Source: Candidatus Methanomethylophilus sp. 1R26
GTDB lineage: Archaea; Thermoplasmatota; Thermoplasmata; Methanomassiliicoccales; Methanomethylophilaceae
Assembly (NCBI RefSeq): GCF_001481295.1
Contig: NZ_LOPS01000014.1
Coordinates: 1-44,557 of the forward strand
Length of the DNA stretch: 44,557 bases
Reading direction: 5' to 3'
The notes under the pieces were generated by a model, which worked only from the letters and a program-made list of their open reading frames with translations, was not told the DNA's origin and did not search any database. This document shows positions 1 to 9,556 of this stretch, one piece after another (position 1 is the stretch's first letter; every line of letters begins with the position of its first letter). The position numbers were made by a program, and so were the translations under genes.

Positions 1-71
1 CCTACTTGTACAAATTAAAAAATTTTAATTGATCATAAAATGAACATAATGAGTGCGAAGCGATAATTATT

Positions 72-863
72 GTGAAAAATAACATTATTGTCAGCATGGG
101 ATTCGTATTGATCACCGATGAAACTCTGCATGCGATTGAGAAAATTACGAATCTTGAAAATTATGGCGGCCAAGCATTATTGCAACCTTTCAAAGACACG
201 GATAAACTTCTTAAATGGCTAATCATACTTTATCGCAATAGTAGATTATCCGATAAAATAAAGAAAATATTCTTTGACAACTCGTTGGAAATAAGCCATC
301 ATTATCGCTTTGGAATCAAACTACATAAAGATTTGAATGCGGCCCTTGAATGGGCAAAAATAGGGCTTGAACTCGGGAGAGGAGGATCTTGCAATTCAAT
401 ATTTGATGTCTGCTGGGACATCGGTACGAGCGGATCATACAACATGATGATTGATGCAATATCGAAGACAGCTGTCAGAGGTGATAGCACATCTATCGCT
501 CAACTTGGTATTGCATATTTTAAAGGAAAAGGAGTTAGAAAAGATTTGGGAATTGCCGCGTCCCTCCTTAGACAGGCAAGAAAACAAGGGCTTGAATGGG
601 CAAATTGGAATCTTTTCGACGTTCTATGGGAGATTGGAACACAGGAGTCATATACAGAGATGATCAATATTGCACTACCATTGGCTGAAAAAGGCAACGC
701 TCAGCTTCAGGTTCGTATCGGTCGTGCATACAAAGAAGGGCGCGGAGTAGAGAAGGATTTAACTAAAGCTGCTGAATGGTTGGAGAAAGCGGCTGATCAA
801 GGATTGGAGTGGGCCAATAATGAATTGGCCCAGGTAGAGGGAATGATCAACAGAGCAGATTGA
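72..863 (+). CDS. Sel1-repeat (SLR) protein
   Basis: A 263-residue soluble protein with at least two clear Sel1-like repeats in its C-terminal half, around residues 140-175 (AQLGIAYFKGKGV) and 215-250 (VRIGRAYKEGRGVEKD followed by AAEWLEKAADQG). A degenerate repeat lies near residue 85. Sel1 repeats fold as alpha-alpha solenoids and usually serve as protein-protein interaction scaffolds. There is no signal peptide or membrane segment, so it is probably cytoplasmic. The start is a GTG; an ATG eight codons later is an alternative, and neither has a good ribosome site. It is convergent with the glycosyltransferase gene, with 14 bp between the two stops. The DNA is AT-rich compared with the rest of the window. 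The specific partner is unknown. Confidence 0.8.
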   Translation: MKNNIIVSMGFVLITDETLHAIEKITNLENYGGQALLQPFKDTDKLLKWLIILYRNSRLSDKIKKIFFDNSLEISHHYRFGIKLHKDLNAALEWAKIGLELGRGGSCNSIFDVCWDIGTSGSYNMMIDAISKTAVRGDSTSIAQLGIAYFKGKGVRKDLGIAASLLRQARKQGLEWANWNLFDVLWEIGTQESYTEMINIALPLAEKGNAQLQVRIGRAYKEGRGVEKDLTKAAEWLEKAADQGLEWANNELAQVEGMINRAD

Positions 864-877
864 ACTGAGATATACGA

Positions 878-3800
878 TCATTCTTTCAGAAACTTCCTAT
901 ATAATAGCCTCTCGAAGTTATAGAATTTCTTAGCAATGCGCCCAGGAGCAGATTTTTCATCAAACTCAGGTTCTCCACTAATGTAAACAGTCTGCGCAGT
1001 TTCACTGGAAGACAATTGCCAATTGCGCTGTTTAGCCACGCGGGAAATATCATTGTTCCAGAAATCTACTGCGTTGAATACCTTACCTTCGCCAAGATTG
1101 TCTTCGAAAGTCAGATTGCCGAATATCTGACGGTCATCTTGGGCTGATGAATGAAGATAGTGCTCAAATGGTACGGATAGGTCATCAGAACGGCTGTACA
1201 AAAGATCGAGATCGCTGCCAAACAGATCCTTTATATCTTTGGCAAATTGGACTGCAGCATCCTGAGCGATCTTCGTCATGATATATGATGGATAATCTAT
1301 CTCATAATCATCGAAAATCGGTTTCTCTGCATCAAAATCATAACCAATCGTCGATGGCGCCATATCCATCATCAAATGTTCCCTCATGACACCCGTGATT
1401 GCTGGTTTATGATTGTAGAATAGATTGATAGAGAATCCATATTTGGATTCCCTTTGATCCGCAACATCCGAATTAGTATGAATATAATAAGAATTTACCG
1501 GGAATCCCAGGAAATGAGACAAAGATGCCTCTGTACGTCCTCCATACCCCACATCGAATATCGCATCCCCCTTGTAAACACGCTTGGAAAACAACTTTCT
1601 GTATCTGGAATCCTTGAAGTCGAAGTCCATCTGACTGGAATAGTTGTCGATAAGGAACTTTATGAACTCTTCATAGGAACGTTTATCGGAGAATTTATTA
1701 TCAGGATTTTCATAGATTTCCATTATCTCCGATTTTATTTTTTCAGAATAGAATCATCGAAAATCGGAGACAGCGCATCGACCAAAGAATTTGGAGATAC
1801 ATTGAGAATATTCATTTTGTAATAAATTGAATATAGATCGGAAGGCGACCCCATATCCGCTGTGAGAAGGGCTTTTCTGGATACATGTAGATAGTCGATA
1901 CCTGTGTCAGGATTGGAGTTGTAGACTTCGAAAAATCTTTTCGGCAGATATCCATCTCTCGCCACAAAGTGAATTGTACGTTTCACCCCGGAGCGTTTCT
2001 CTGATTCGCAGATCCATTTCGAAATGGCAAGCATATGCATTCCGAGGGCACAATAACCCAGATAGAACGGGTTCTGATTGAAATCTGTACCTTTTTTCAC
2101 GCTCACATAGGGATTATCGAATATCTTGTTCGCCACTACTGCCCAGAAACATCTAGTCCCGAAATACGATTTGAAACCTTGGATGGAATCATAAAAGGCA
2201 GTTTTCGGATACATACAATTCCTATACAGATCTCCAGAATAGATTCCAGGATTGGAATTCGTAAGCATATCGGTCGTTTTACAAAGCTGGAACGCTTTTA
2301 TTCCCAGTTTAGATGGCGATGTGACATCAGACTGCCAATTGTCACCGATATGACATATGGTAGAAGGAATGTTTATGCCCATATCCTCAATGAATGAGGA
2401 GAAGAGGTGCCCAGTGAACTTAGTAACACCTTTCGAACTTGAAAGATACAGGTTATATCCATAATATCCGCATTTTTCGAGAATAGCATTGACGGTATCT
2501 TCATCCAGATACATATCGGAGATGAAGACCACTTCTTTTCCTAGTTCCTTGGCCAGACTGAACAATTCCTTTCCAGTTTTCCGAGGGTAGCAATATCTGA
2601 TCTCAAGCTTTTTTCCAATGCCTTGATCTCATTCAGAACTTCACTGGGTATTGAGAAATATTCTCCCAATTTTGCATAAATATCGTCGATAGTGATGTCT
2701 TCATTCTGACTGCCAGAATTGATAAGATCCTCCCTCGCCATAACTTCGGCGTCCACCCTCATCTTCGAGAACAACACTTGAGATGAGCAGGATGTCATAG
2801 TGCGATACGGCCCATCCAACAAAACAAAGAGATCTGTCGGATAAAAGAACGGGCGCATGACCAATGTATCGAAAATATCAAAACTGACTACTTTACACCA
2901 GTCTAACGCGATGTATCTTTTGATATCATCGTACCACGTGCTGCTAGGAGCCAAATCAGTCAGTTGAGTATAGAGGAAGTAATCAGATGGCTCTTGCACA
3001 GACACCTCATCCATATGAAAATCCGAGAGAATCTCTTTGCGAATTTTGGCTCTGTCGACAAGGGGCGCACTGATCTTATCGAATTTCTCCCACCATATCC
3101 GACCATATAAACTGAGCCATTCATTGTAATAATTCTCGTATTTTGAAAACAATCCTTTTTTCTCAAGTTGTTTTCTGAAGAAGGAAAAAACCTCCTTCAC
3201 ATTAGCCAGATCACGACTCAATTTACTCCATTTCAAAGTGCTAGCAGTGCTACTGTCGTTACCTTTATAGTAACAATAGTAAGAATTATGCACGTTCACA
3301 ACTCTTGTCGCATTGGTATATACAGCAGAAGAGAACGCGATGTCTTCGGTCATGACGACCTTTCCAACCCTGTTAGAGAACTCTGTCAAATCAGGAAGTA
3401 TCTTCTTCCATAATTCTGCAGAATAAAGTTTGTTCCAGCAGGTATGCCACCCATAGAAATGGCCACTCTGGCACATGAAAGCATCAAGAATTTCATCTCC
3501 AACGAGATGAATATCCTGGCATCTGATTGGATCCAAGGAATGATATTTCTTGGAACCATCTGGATATAACAGAACAAAGTCGCCGAGAACTACGTCGGCC
3601 GATTCCAATTCGGCTTTATCGACCAGTAACCTAACCCAGTCTACCGAGATACAATCGTCAGAGTCGACAAACAACAAATATTTTCCAGATGCATTTTGCA
3701 CACCTGTTATGCGCGCTTGGAATAAGCCGCTATTCTTTTTGTGATGTACGATTTTTATCCTATTGTCTGACTTTTTGAGTTCTTCGATTATCTCGCATGA

Positions 3801-3947
3801 TCTATCGGAAGAGCCATCGTCGACGAATATTATCTCGAGGTTCTTATACGTCTGAGACATGATGCTATTAGCGCAGCGTTCAACATACTTCTCTACTTGA
3901 TACACAGGCACAATTACGCTAACAAGCACATCAGCCACGATAACCAA
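878..3947 (-). CDS. Family 2 glycosyltransferase fused to HAD/COG5610-like module (two frameshifts)
   Basis: The N-terminal ~230 residues are a GT-A family 2 glycosyltransferase: SVIVPVYQVEKYVERC, then VDDGSSD and the metal-binding VDSDD. A HAD-like module follows near residue 365 with the nucleophile motif SFDIFDTLVMRP, then FISDMYL (motif II) and ICHIGDNWQSD (motif IV). A C-terminal domain contains AIFDVGYGGRTEASLS. In the given sequence the protein is broken twice: near 2586 (ACCCTCGG, repaired to ACCCCTCGG) and near 1738 (six A's, repaired to seven). With those two bases restored it reads as one protein of about 1,020 residues. It probably transfers a sugar or phospho-sugar during surface glycan assembly, as its neighbours suggest. 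The substrate cannot be told. Separate genes or a decayed gene are less likely, because homology continues across both breaks. Confidence 0.8.
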
Positions 3948-4264
3948 CCTGGGTATGCAATATTGGACAGCCCAATAAATATTTGCTTCGAGAGAGAATC
4001 CAGCTGTTGATGGAACCCAAGATCCATTGAAAATTTCTCGGCAAAATTAGCTTTTTTCGACGTCTGGAACAGCTGTTCATTATTGTTCCGCGTTACCGGA
4101 AAGCCTTTGATTCCGCCAAAGCGGCTGCCATAATTTACTGGCTGAATTTAGAACCCGGCCAGGATAGATTACCTGGAGAGTTTAAGAACACTGGGGCTCC
4201 ATAAAAATACTACATGGGGGAATCTGACTCAAACGTTAAACCACATGAGTGCATAATCTCAGAT
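3948..4264. other. Intergenic region between divergent glycan genes; possible ORF remnant
   Basis: This 317-bp AT-rich stretch separates the glycosyltransferase gene (minus strand) from galE (plus strand), so it should carry both promoters. I see no strong palindrome and no clear ribosome site. On the plus strand, 4031-4204 is open for 57 codons with a protein-like composition (for example EQLFIIVPRYRKAF) but without an ATG. It may be the tail of a decayed or frameshifted gene. I do not recognise the family. Confidence 0.3.
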
Positions 4265-5269
4265 ATGGCAATCCTGGTAACTGGCGGAGACGGTTACATC
4301 GGATCTCAATGTGTTCTGGCTCTGATTGATTCCGGATACGATGTTGTAATAATGGATAATCGTTCTACTGGCCATTCTGAAATCTCTGAACGTCTGATGA
4401 AATTCCAAAGCAGAGGAAGAATCATCGAGGACGTGGACGGCAGCCTGCTGAACCCAAAAGAAATTGAACAGTGTTTTAGGAAAAATAATATTGATGCTGT
4501 TATTCATTTTGCTGCCTCATCGCAGGTCGAAGAGTCAGTGAGAAATCCTGAAAAATATTATGTTAACAATGTCATAGGAACGATTAATCTTCTCAACACG
4601 ATGATCAGGAACGGAATAAAGAAGATTGTTTATTCGTCATCGGCAGCAACATTCGGAAACCCCCAATACATTCCTATCGATGAGAAACATCCGCAGCACC
4701 CAATCAATCCGTACGGTCGCACAAAACTATTTGTTGAGAATATTCTCTCCGATTATGATACAGCCTACGGGCTCAAATCTGTTGTTCTGAGATACTTTAA
4801 CGTTGCGGGCGCAGATTCCAGAGGACGCAGCGGCGAATGGCATGACCCAGAGACTCATCTGATTCCAAACATCATCAGATCTTCATTCGAAGACGGAAAG
4901 GAATTCCGTCTGTTCGGAACTGATTATGATACCCGCGACGGTACTTGCATTCGCGATTATGTAAACGTAGAAGATCTCGCAGACGCCCACGTTCTGGCAC
5001 TTAGATATCTTGCAAAGAATGGAAGAACGGATTGCTTCAATCTAGGCACCGCAAATGGAAGCACAGTAAGGGAAATCTTCTCGGAATGCGAGAGAATAAT
5101 CGGAAAGAAGATACCCTTGAAAGAAACGGCACGGCGCCCAGGAGATCCCGACATCCTTATTGCAGACAGTACGAAGGCGAGAAGCATCCTCGGATGGAAA
5201 CCGAAACGCACACTGACAGACAGCATCTGTACCGCTTATGAGTGGGAGAAGAAAAGGCGCAACCTCTGA
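4265..5269 (+). CDS. galE: UDP-glucose 4-epimerase
   Basis: Extended short-chain dehydrogenase/reductase that interconverts UDP-glucose and UDP-galactose with bound NAD, supplying galactose donors for glycans. The NAD-binding glycine motif TGGDGYIG is at residues 6-13. The catalytic Ser lies in SSSAATFG and the Tyr-x3-Lys pair in NPYGRTK, with PGDPDILIAD near the C-terminus. Length (335 residues) is normal for GalE. An ATG at 4214 would add 17 residues, but the fold starts at the ATG at 4265, so I use that one. It is divergent from the glycosyltransferase and convergent with the ABC exporter genes. UDP-GlcNAc epimerase activity cannot be excluded. Confidence 0.9.
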   Translation: MAILVTGGDGYIGSQCVLALIDSGYDVVIMDNRSTGHSEISERLMKFQSRGRIIEDVDGSLLNPKEIEQCFRKNNIDAVIHFAASSQVEESVRNPEKYYVNNVIGTINLLNTMIRNGIKKIVYSSSAATFGNPQYIPIDEKHPQHPINPYGRTKLFVENILSDYDTAYGLKSVVLRYFNVAGADSRGRSGEWHDPETHLIPNIIRSSFEDGKEFRLFGTDYDTRDGTCIRDYVNVEDLADAHVLALRYLAKNGRTDCFNLGTANGSTVREIFSECERIIGKKIPLKETARRPGDPDILIADSTKARSILGWKPKRTLTDSICTAYEWEKKRRNL

Positions 5270-5317
5270 TTATCTGGCACATATATGCCCGAATTATCAT
5301 AAGCAAGCGTCCGCATA

Positions 5318-7500
5318 TCACTCCTTCATGGAATCTAACCTGCTACGTGCCCACCAGTCTCCCATCTTGGAGGATTTCCCATACCATTCCGCCGCCTTTA
5401 TACGATCCCTTCTGACACCTGTCCCATTGAAATAGAGATTTCCCATCCGATTGCATGCGTCGATGCTTCCTGCATCTCCTACAGAGATCATCTTTGCAAG
5501 AGCATCTTCGAACATCTTGCGGTCGTCCGAGAGACCGGAAGCGTAGAGGTCGATGATGTTCCCCAATGCTGCGATGTTACCGTAATTGGACGCCTTGACG
5601 AACATTTCCCTGGCTTTCACTATGTCTGCATCGGTCCCTTTCCCGTCCCGATACATCTCCCCGAGACGGTTGATACTCCAGGAATCCAGAACGGCAGCGG
5701 CCGACAAATACCATTTGAGAGCCTCAGGATAATTTTTCTCGACTCCGACACCGGAATAATAGAAGTTTCCCATCTCCGCATAGCGTCGGTATTCCCATTC
5801 TCTGCCAGGAACCTCATCCTCTCGATCAGCGGCTTCCAATCGTCTGTTCCTGCAGCAAGGGATAAGTTAATCTCGTTCCCTGCACCCGGAGCGATACCCT
5901 GAGCGGCTGCTGATTCATAGCATTTCCCGATGAGATTAAGATCGGCCTTACTGCATAACCTCATCCTGTCTGCAATCTGTATGCAGTTCCATCCGAGAGA
6001 TGAGAGGGAGAAGAGCGAGAACCATTTCTTAGATCCCTCCAAGTTTACCTCCGTTCCCACACCGTCCCTCATCATCACAGCGGTCTGGTACATGCAGTTC
6101 CCGTTTCCCAGTTCCGCCCCTTTCAGGTAAAGCGCGAAAGCTTTGGCATCGTTTTTCGGAATGACCCTCCCACGGAAATACAGGTCGGAAAGAAGCGTTA
6201 TCGAAGGCATGAACCCTCTGTTACAGGCTTCGGTCAGATACATCTCCATCTTCTTGAGATCTTTTGAAGTTCCCGCACCGTCACGGTACATGAATGCGAC
6301 CTGCTGCATAGCCGGCAGATAGCCTTGATCAGCAGACTTGGAGAACCAAGAGAATGCTTCCCTGCGGTCATCGTTGGAAAGTGCCAGTTTAAGGATTATA
6401 TCTCCGCATCTGAATTGATCTAAGGGATCCCCCTGCTCTCCTATCGTGATAGCGGCCCTCTTGAGTTCGATGCGGAAACTGTCCTGCGGACCGGCAGAGG
6501 AAATCCTCAGTTTGGCGTCGTTATTCCCCATGTCGGCCGCCGACTGATAGAACGGCACAGCTTCGTTTCTTTTCCCTTCGTGCTCGAGTATGTCGCCATA
6601 CTCGACCTGAGCCTGTGAATGACCCTGTTCGGCAGCTTTCCTGATCCATTCGCGGTAGAGCTCCTCGCTTTTGCCGAACGTGCCGTTGCCGTCCCTGTAC
6701 ATCATGGCCAGTCTGTACTGGGATTCCGCATCTCCGGATTGCGCAGAATCGAAGATAATGTCTGGAGACTCGGACATCATGAACTCGTACTGGGCGCAGA
6801 CATCTCTGGCCTTCCCATCCTTGAAGATCTTCCCGCCTTCGATCCAGACAACGCGGGTGCACATCTCTGCCATATCTCTGATCGAATGTGACACGAATAG
6901 AACAGTCTTCCCGCTCTTTGCAAGCTTCTTGAAATGCTGCTGTGTTTTGATACGGAAAACTGCGTCACCGACACTGAGTATTTCGTCCACCAGCATGATG
7001 TCTGAATCCACATTGACCATTATCGCGAATGCCAGCCTGCTGTACATGCCTGAAGAATATGTTCTCACTGGATTGTCGATGTATTTCCTTATCCCGGAAT
7101 AATCGATTATGCTGTCGACTTTGGAATCCATCTCCTTCCGGGTGAATCCGTACAGTTCGCCTTTCAGGTAGATGTTCTCTCTCCCTGACATATCCTGATT
7201 GAATCCCATACCGAGCTCCAGTATGGAAGCGACTTTCCCTGCCCTTTTGATGGTCCCGGAATCGGGCTCCATTATCTTGGCGATCATCGAAAGCAAGGTG
7301 CTCTTCCCAGCTCCGTTCCTGCCGATGATCCCCAGGACCTCCCCTTTGCCTACATCGAGGGAAATGTCATCGATGACCTTGTTCTCTACAGTCTTAGTCG
7401 GAGTTTTATTCAGCAGTCCGGGTTTCTTATCGGCATCGGCAACCTCGATCTTGAAACTCTTGCATACATTCCTCAGTTCGATAGCGTTCTTGGGATCCAT
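5318..7500 (-). CDS. Polysaccharide-export ABC ATPase fused to a Sel1-repeat tail (one frameshift)
   Basis: Residues 1-250 are a Wzt/TagH-type ATPase that would energise export of a lipid-linked or other surface polysaccharide with the permease encoded just upstream. Walker A is GRNGAGKS (60-67), the signature YSSGM (148-152) and Walker B IMLVDE (168-173). The usual C-terminal carbohydrate-binding domain of Wzt is absent. From about residue 260 to the end there are instead many Sel1 repeats (for example YRLAMMYRDGNGT, VAFMYRDGAGT, MGNFYYSGVGV). The frame breaks near 5783; adding one base restores the repeat spacing and gives about 727 residues. The start is the ATG at 7500, one base after the permease stop, so the two genes should be translated together. 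Confidence 0.85.
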
Positions 7501-7501
7501 T

Positions 7502-8314
7502 TCAAAGCCTCTCGGCGAATCCGCGCTTGAGCCGGCGGAATACGGCATATCCGACAGCCAGAGCGGTGAAGGCTATCAGGAAGCAGGCCAGCAACACCCC
7601 TGCATCAGGCGATTCCCCGAAATACACAGCGCTGTGCAATGCCTCGATATAATAAGTGAAGGGATTGATCCAGATGATGGTGCTCAGGATGCCTGTGGCC
7701 TGGTCTGCCGAGAAATACATGGGCGTCAGGAAGAAGAACACCATGCTGATGGAATTCAGAATGTACTGCACATCGCGGCAGTATACATTAGCGGCAGAGA
7801 ACAGCATCGTGTATCCTGTGGTGAAGATCAGTTCCAGCAGAAGGATCAGCGGCATGAATAGGAGCGATACGGGATCCAGGCTGTACCCGGTCGCTATTAT
7901 CAAGATGAAACTCGTGATATATCCTATCAGCATGATGATGAATGAGCTGATGATCTGAGCAAGGATCAATATCTCCCTCGGGAAGTACATTTTCTTCACC
8001 ATCCCCGAGTTCCCTGTGACGGCAGCAGCCCCCGCGGTAAGATTCTGGGTCATAAATGTGAAGGGGAACATGGCCGATAAGACATAAACTATGAAATCCG
8101 GAATCTCTGACCTGCGGATTTCCGTGAAAACCACGTAGTAGACGCAGATCATCATGAGCGGGACGACGAAATTCCATGCAAATCCCAAAGCAGAATTCCT
8201 ATAACGCCCGAAAAGGTTGTTATAAATCAGCGAATGGAGGACCGTACGCGATCCGTACAGTTCATGCAGGTGTATCATTGCACCGTGCACGAGTTTGTTT
8301 CTTCCTTCAGTCAT
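7502..8314 (-). CDS. ABC-2 type polysaccharide/polyol-phosphate export permease
   Basis: A 270-residue integral membrane protein with about six hydrophobic segments, for example FVVPLMMICVYYVVF, IISSFIIMLIGYITSF and a segment ending AVGYAVFRRLKRG. The N-terminal amphipathic region (HELYGSRTVLHSLIYNNLFGR) and the following RYRNSALGFAWNFVVPL are typical of the Wzm/TagG family, which moves O-antigen-like or teichoic-acid-like glycans across the cytoplasmic membrane. Length is normal. The gene sits directly before its ATPase with a one-base gap, forming a complete two-subunit exporter. The exported glycan cannot be deduced. Confidence 0.88.
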   Translation of the reverse strand: MTEGRNKLVHGAMIHLHELYGSRTVLHSLIYNNLFGRYRNSALGFAWNFVVPLMMICVYYVVFTEIRRSEIPDFIVYVLSAMFPFTFMTQNLTAGAAAVTGNSGMVKKMYFPREILILAQIISSFIIMLIGYITSFILIIATGYSLDPVSLLFMPLILLLELIFTTGYTMLFSAANVYCRDVQYILNSISMVFFFLTPMYFSADQATGILSTIIWINPFTYYIEALHSAVYFGESPDAGVLLACFLIAFTALAVGYAVFRRLKRGFAERL

Positions 8315-8402
8315 TTATCTCATCGCGTGAGCGCACGGAAATCAAGAGCGCGGATTTCAATGAAAATGCGGACCGGATTATCCAATCTCGGCCCTTGGCA
8401 CA

Positions 8403-9442
8403 TCATTGAAACATGCGCTTGGAGAATACTCCTTTGATTCTTGATTTGATATCGGTGATAGGGTCGACATTGCAGGGGTCTACGCCTCTGATGGCCGCCA
8501 AATACAGAGAGATGTGATCTCCGACCATAATGCCGAAGATCATCCTCTCCAGCAGACATTCCCCGCAGGTCTCGATATATACTGGCCTGAGCCCTCTGCT
8601 CGACAGTACATCGGTGGTTGCGTGAACCATCTTGTCGATCTCCTCGAGGGAGTTATCGTTGATCACGATAGGAATGAAGTTCCTCCGCTGACGGTCATCA
8701 TACCAGCCGACAATCTCGTTGTGGTTGAACTCCGGAAGGACTCCGGAGAACGCTACCATCTTGGAATTCTCGTTGAGCTGGTTCTTCATGCGGACGGCAA
8801 CGGCCTCCATATCAGGAGTTCCGTAGATCACCGGCACTTTCCCATCCACGGCGTTGGCAACATTCCATGCCTCGGAATTCTCATCTTCGATCCCTGATTG
8901 ATATTCCCGAAGGCGGGGGATCATGTCCCTTATCTGCTGCCTGAGGGCAGGTCCGCCGCATCCTCGATGACTGCGGCCAAGGTGCCGATGAACCATCCTA
9001 TGGCACTGCGAGGCTGCATATCATCGCCTCCGATCATGACGAGGGGATTGCCGTTTTTCTTGGTACAGGCAAGAAGTTTGCCTCCTTGGGTGACAGAGAC
9101 AACATCCAACCCTGCTTCGAAAGCCTGATCATACATGTAGAGGGTCTCGACCGTGTTCCCGGAATAACTGCAGGCCACGAAGAGCGTATCTTTATCCACC
9201 CACTTCGGGAGAGCCATGGTCTTAGCGATGTAGACGGTGATGCCGGATTCATAGTACATGGAATCAGCAAAGATCCTCCCTCCGATGGCTGAGGCCCCCA
9301 TACCGCAGATTAGGATATGCTTGTACTTCTTCGCGATACCCGTCTTTGATTCTACCGCCTGGGACAGGTCGTCGACGAAACCCGATACCTCGGACGACAT
9401 CTTGTTGAGGGAATCGGTGCGGAACTGCATTTTGCGCGTCAT
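8403..9442 (-). CDS. Bifunctional phosphoglucose/phosphomannose isomerase (one frameshift)
   Basis: SIS-domain sugar isomerase that interconverts fructose-6-phosphate with glucose-6-phosphate and probably mannose-6-phosphate, feeding hexose phosphates into glycan synthesis. The first SIS half has CGMGASAIGG and CSYSGNTVETL. The second half has YGTPDM, then SGVLPEFNHNEIVGW, which contains the catalytic Glu/His region of this family, and ends with GDHISLYLAAIRGVDPCNVDPI. The frame breaks near 8945 within CTGCCCTC; one more C restores LPLRQQIRDM and gives about 347 residues, the usual size. It lies between the HAD gene and the exporter, all on the minus strand. Three copies of an 8-base repeat lie upstream of the start. 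Confidence 0.85.
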
Positions 9443-9493
9443 ACACTCTCCCGCTGTTTTGAGAAGATTAACATCTGCATGTTAATAACCATA

Positions 9494-9527
9494 TCTAACA
9501 CTCTAACACATAATGATTATCTAACAC
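9494..9527 (+). repeat. Three direct copies of TCTAACAC upstream of the sugar isomerase
   Basis: TCTAACAC occurs at 9494-9501, 9502-9509 and 9520-9527, spaced 8 and 18 bases apart, in the 114-bp AT-rich gap between the isomerase start (9442) and the HAD gene end (9557). The position, 52-85 bases upstream of the isomerase start, suggests a regulator-binding array or promoter element. This is inference from position and repetition only. Confidence 0.4.
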
Positions 9528-9556
9528 CCATAAGTTATATTCGTACTGGCACACCG

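Noticed and set aside
2541-2543. TAG ending the first fragment of the GT2-HAD gene as a second amber site
   Set aside because: It appears only after a one-base loss moves the frame; in the restored frame there is no stop here.
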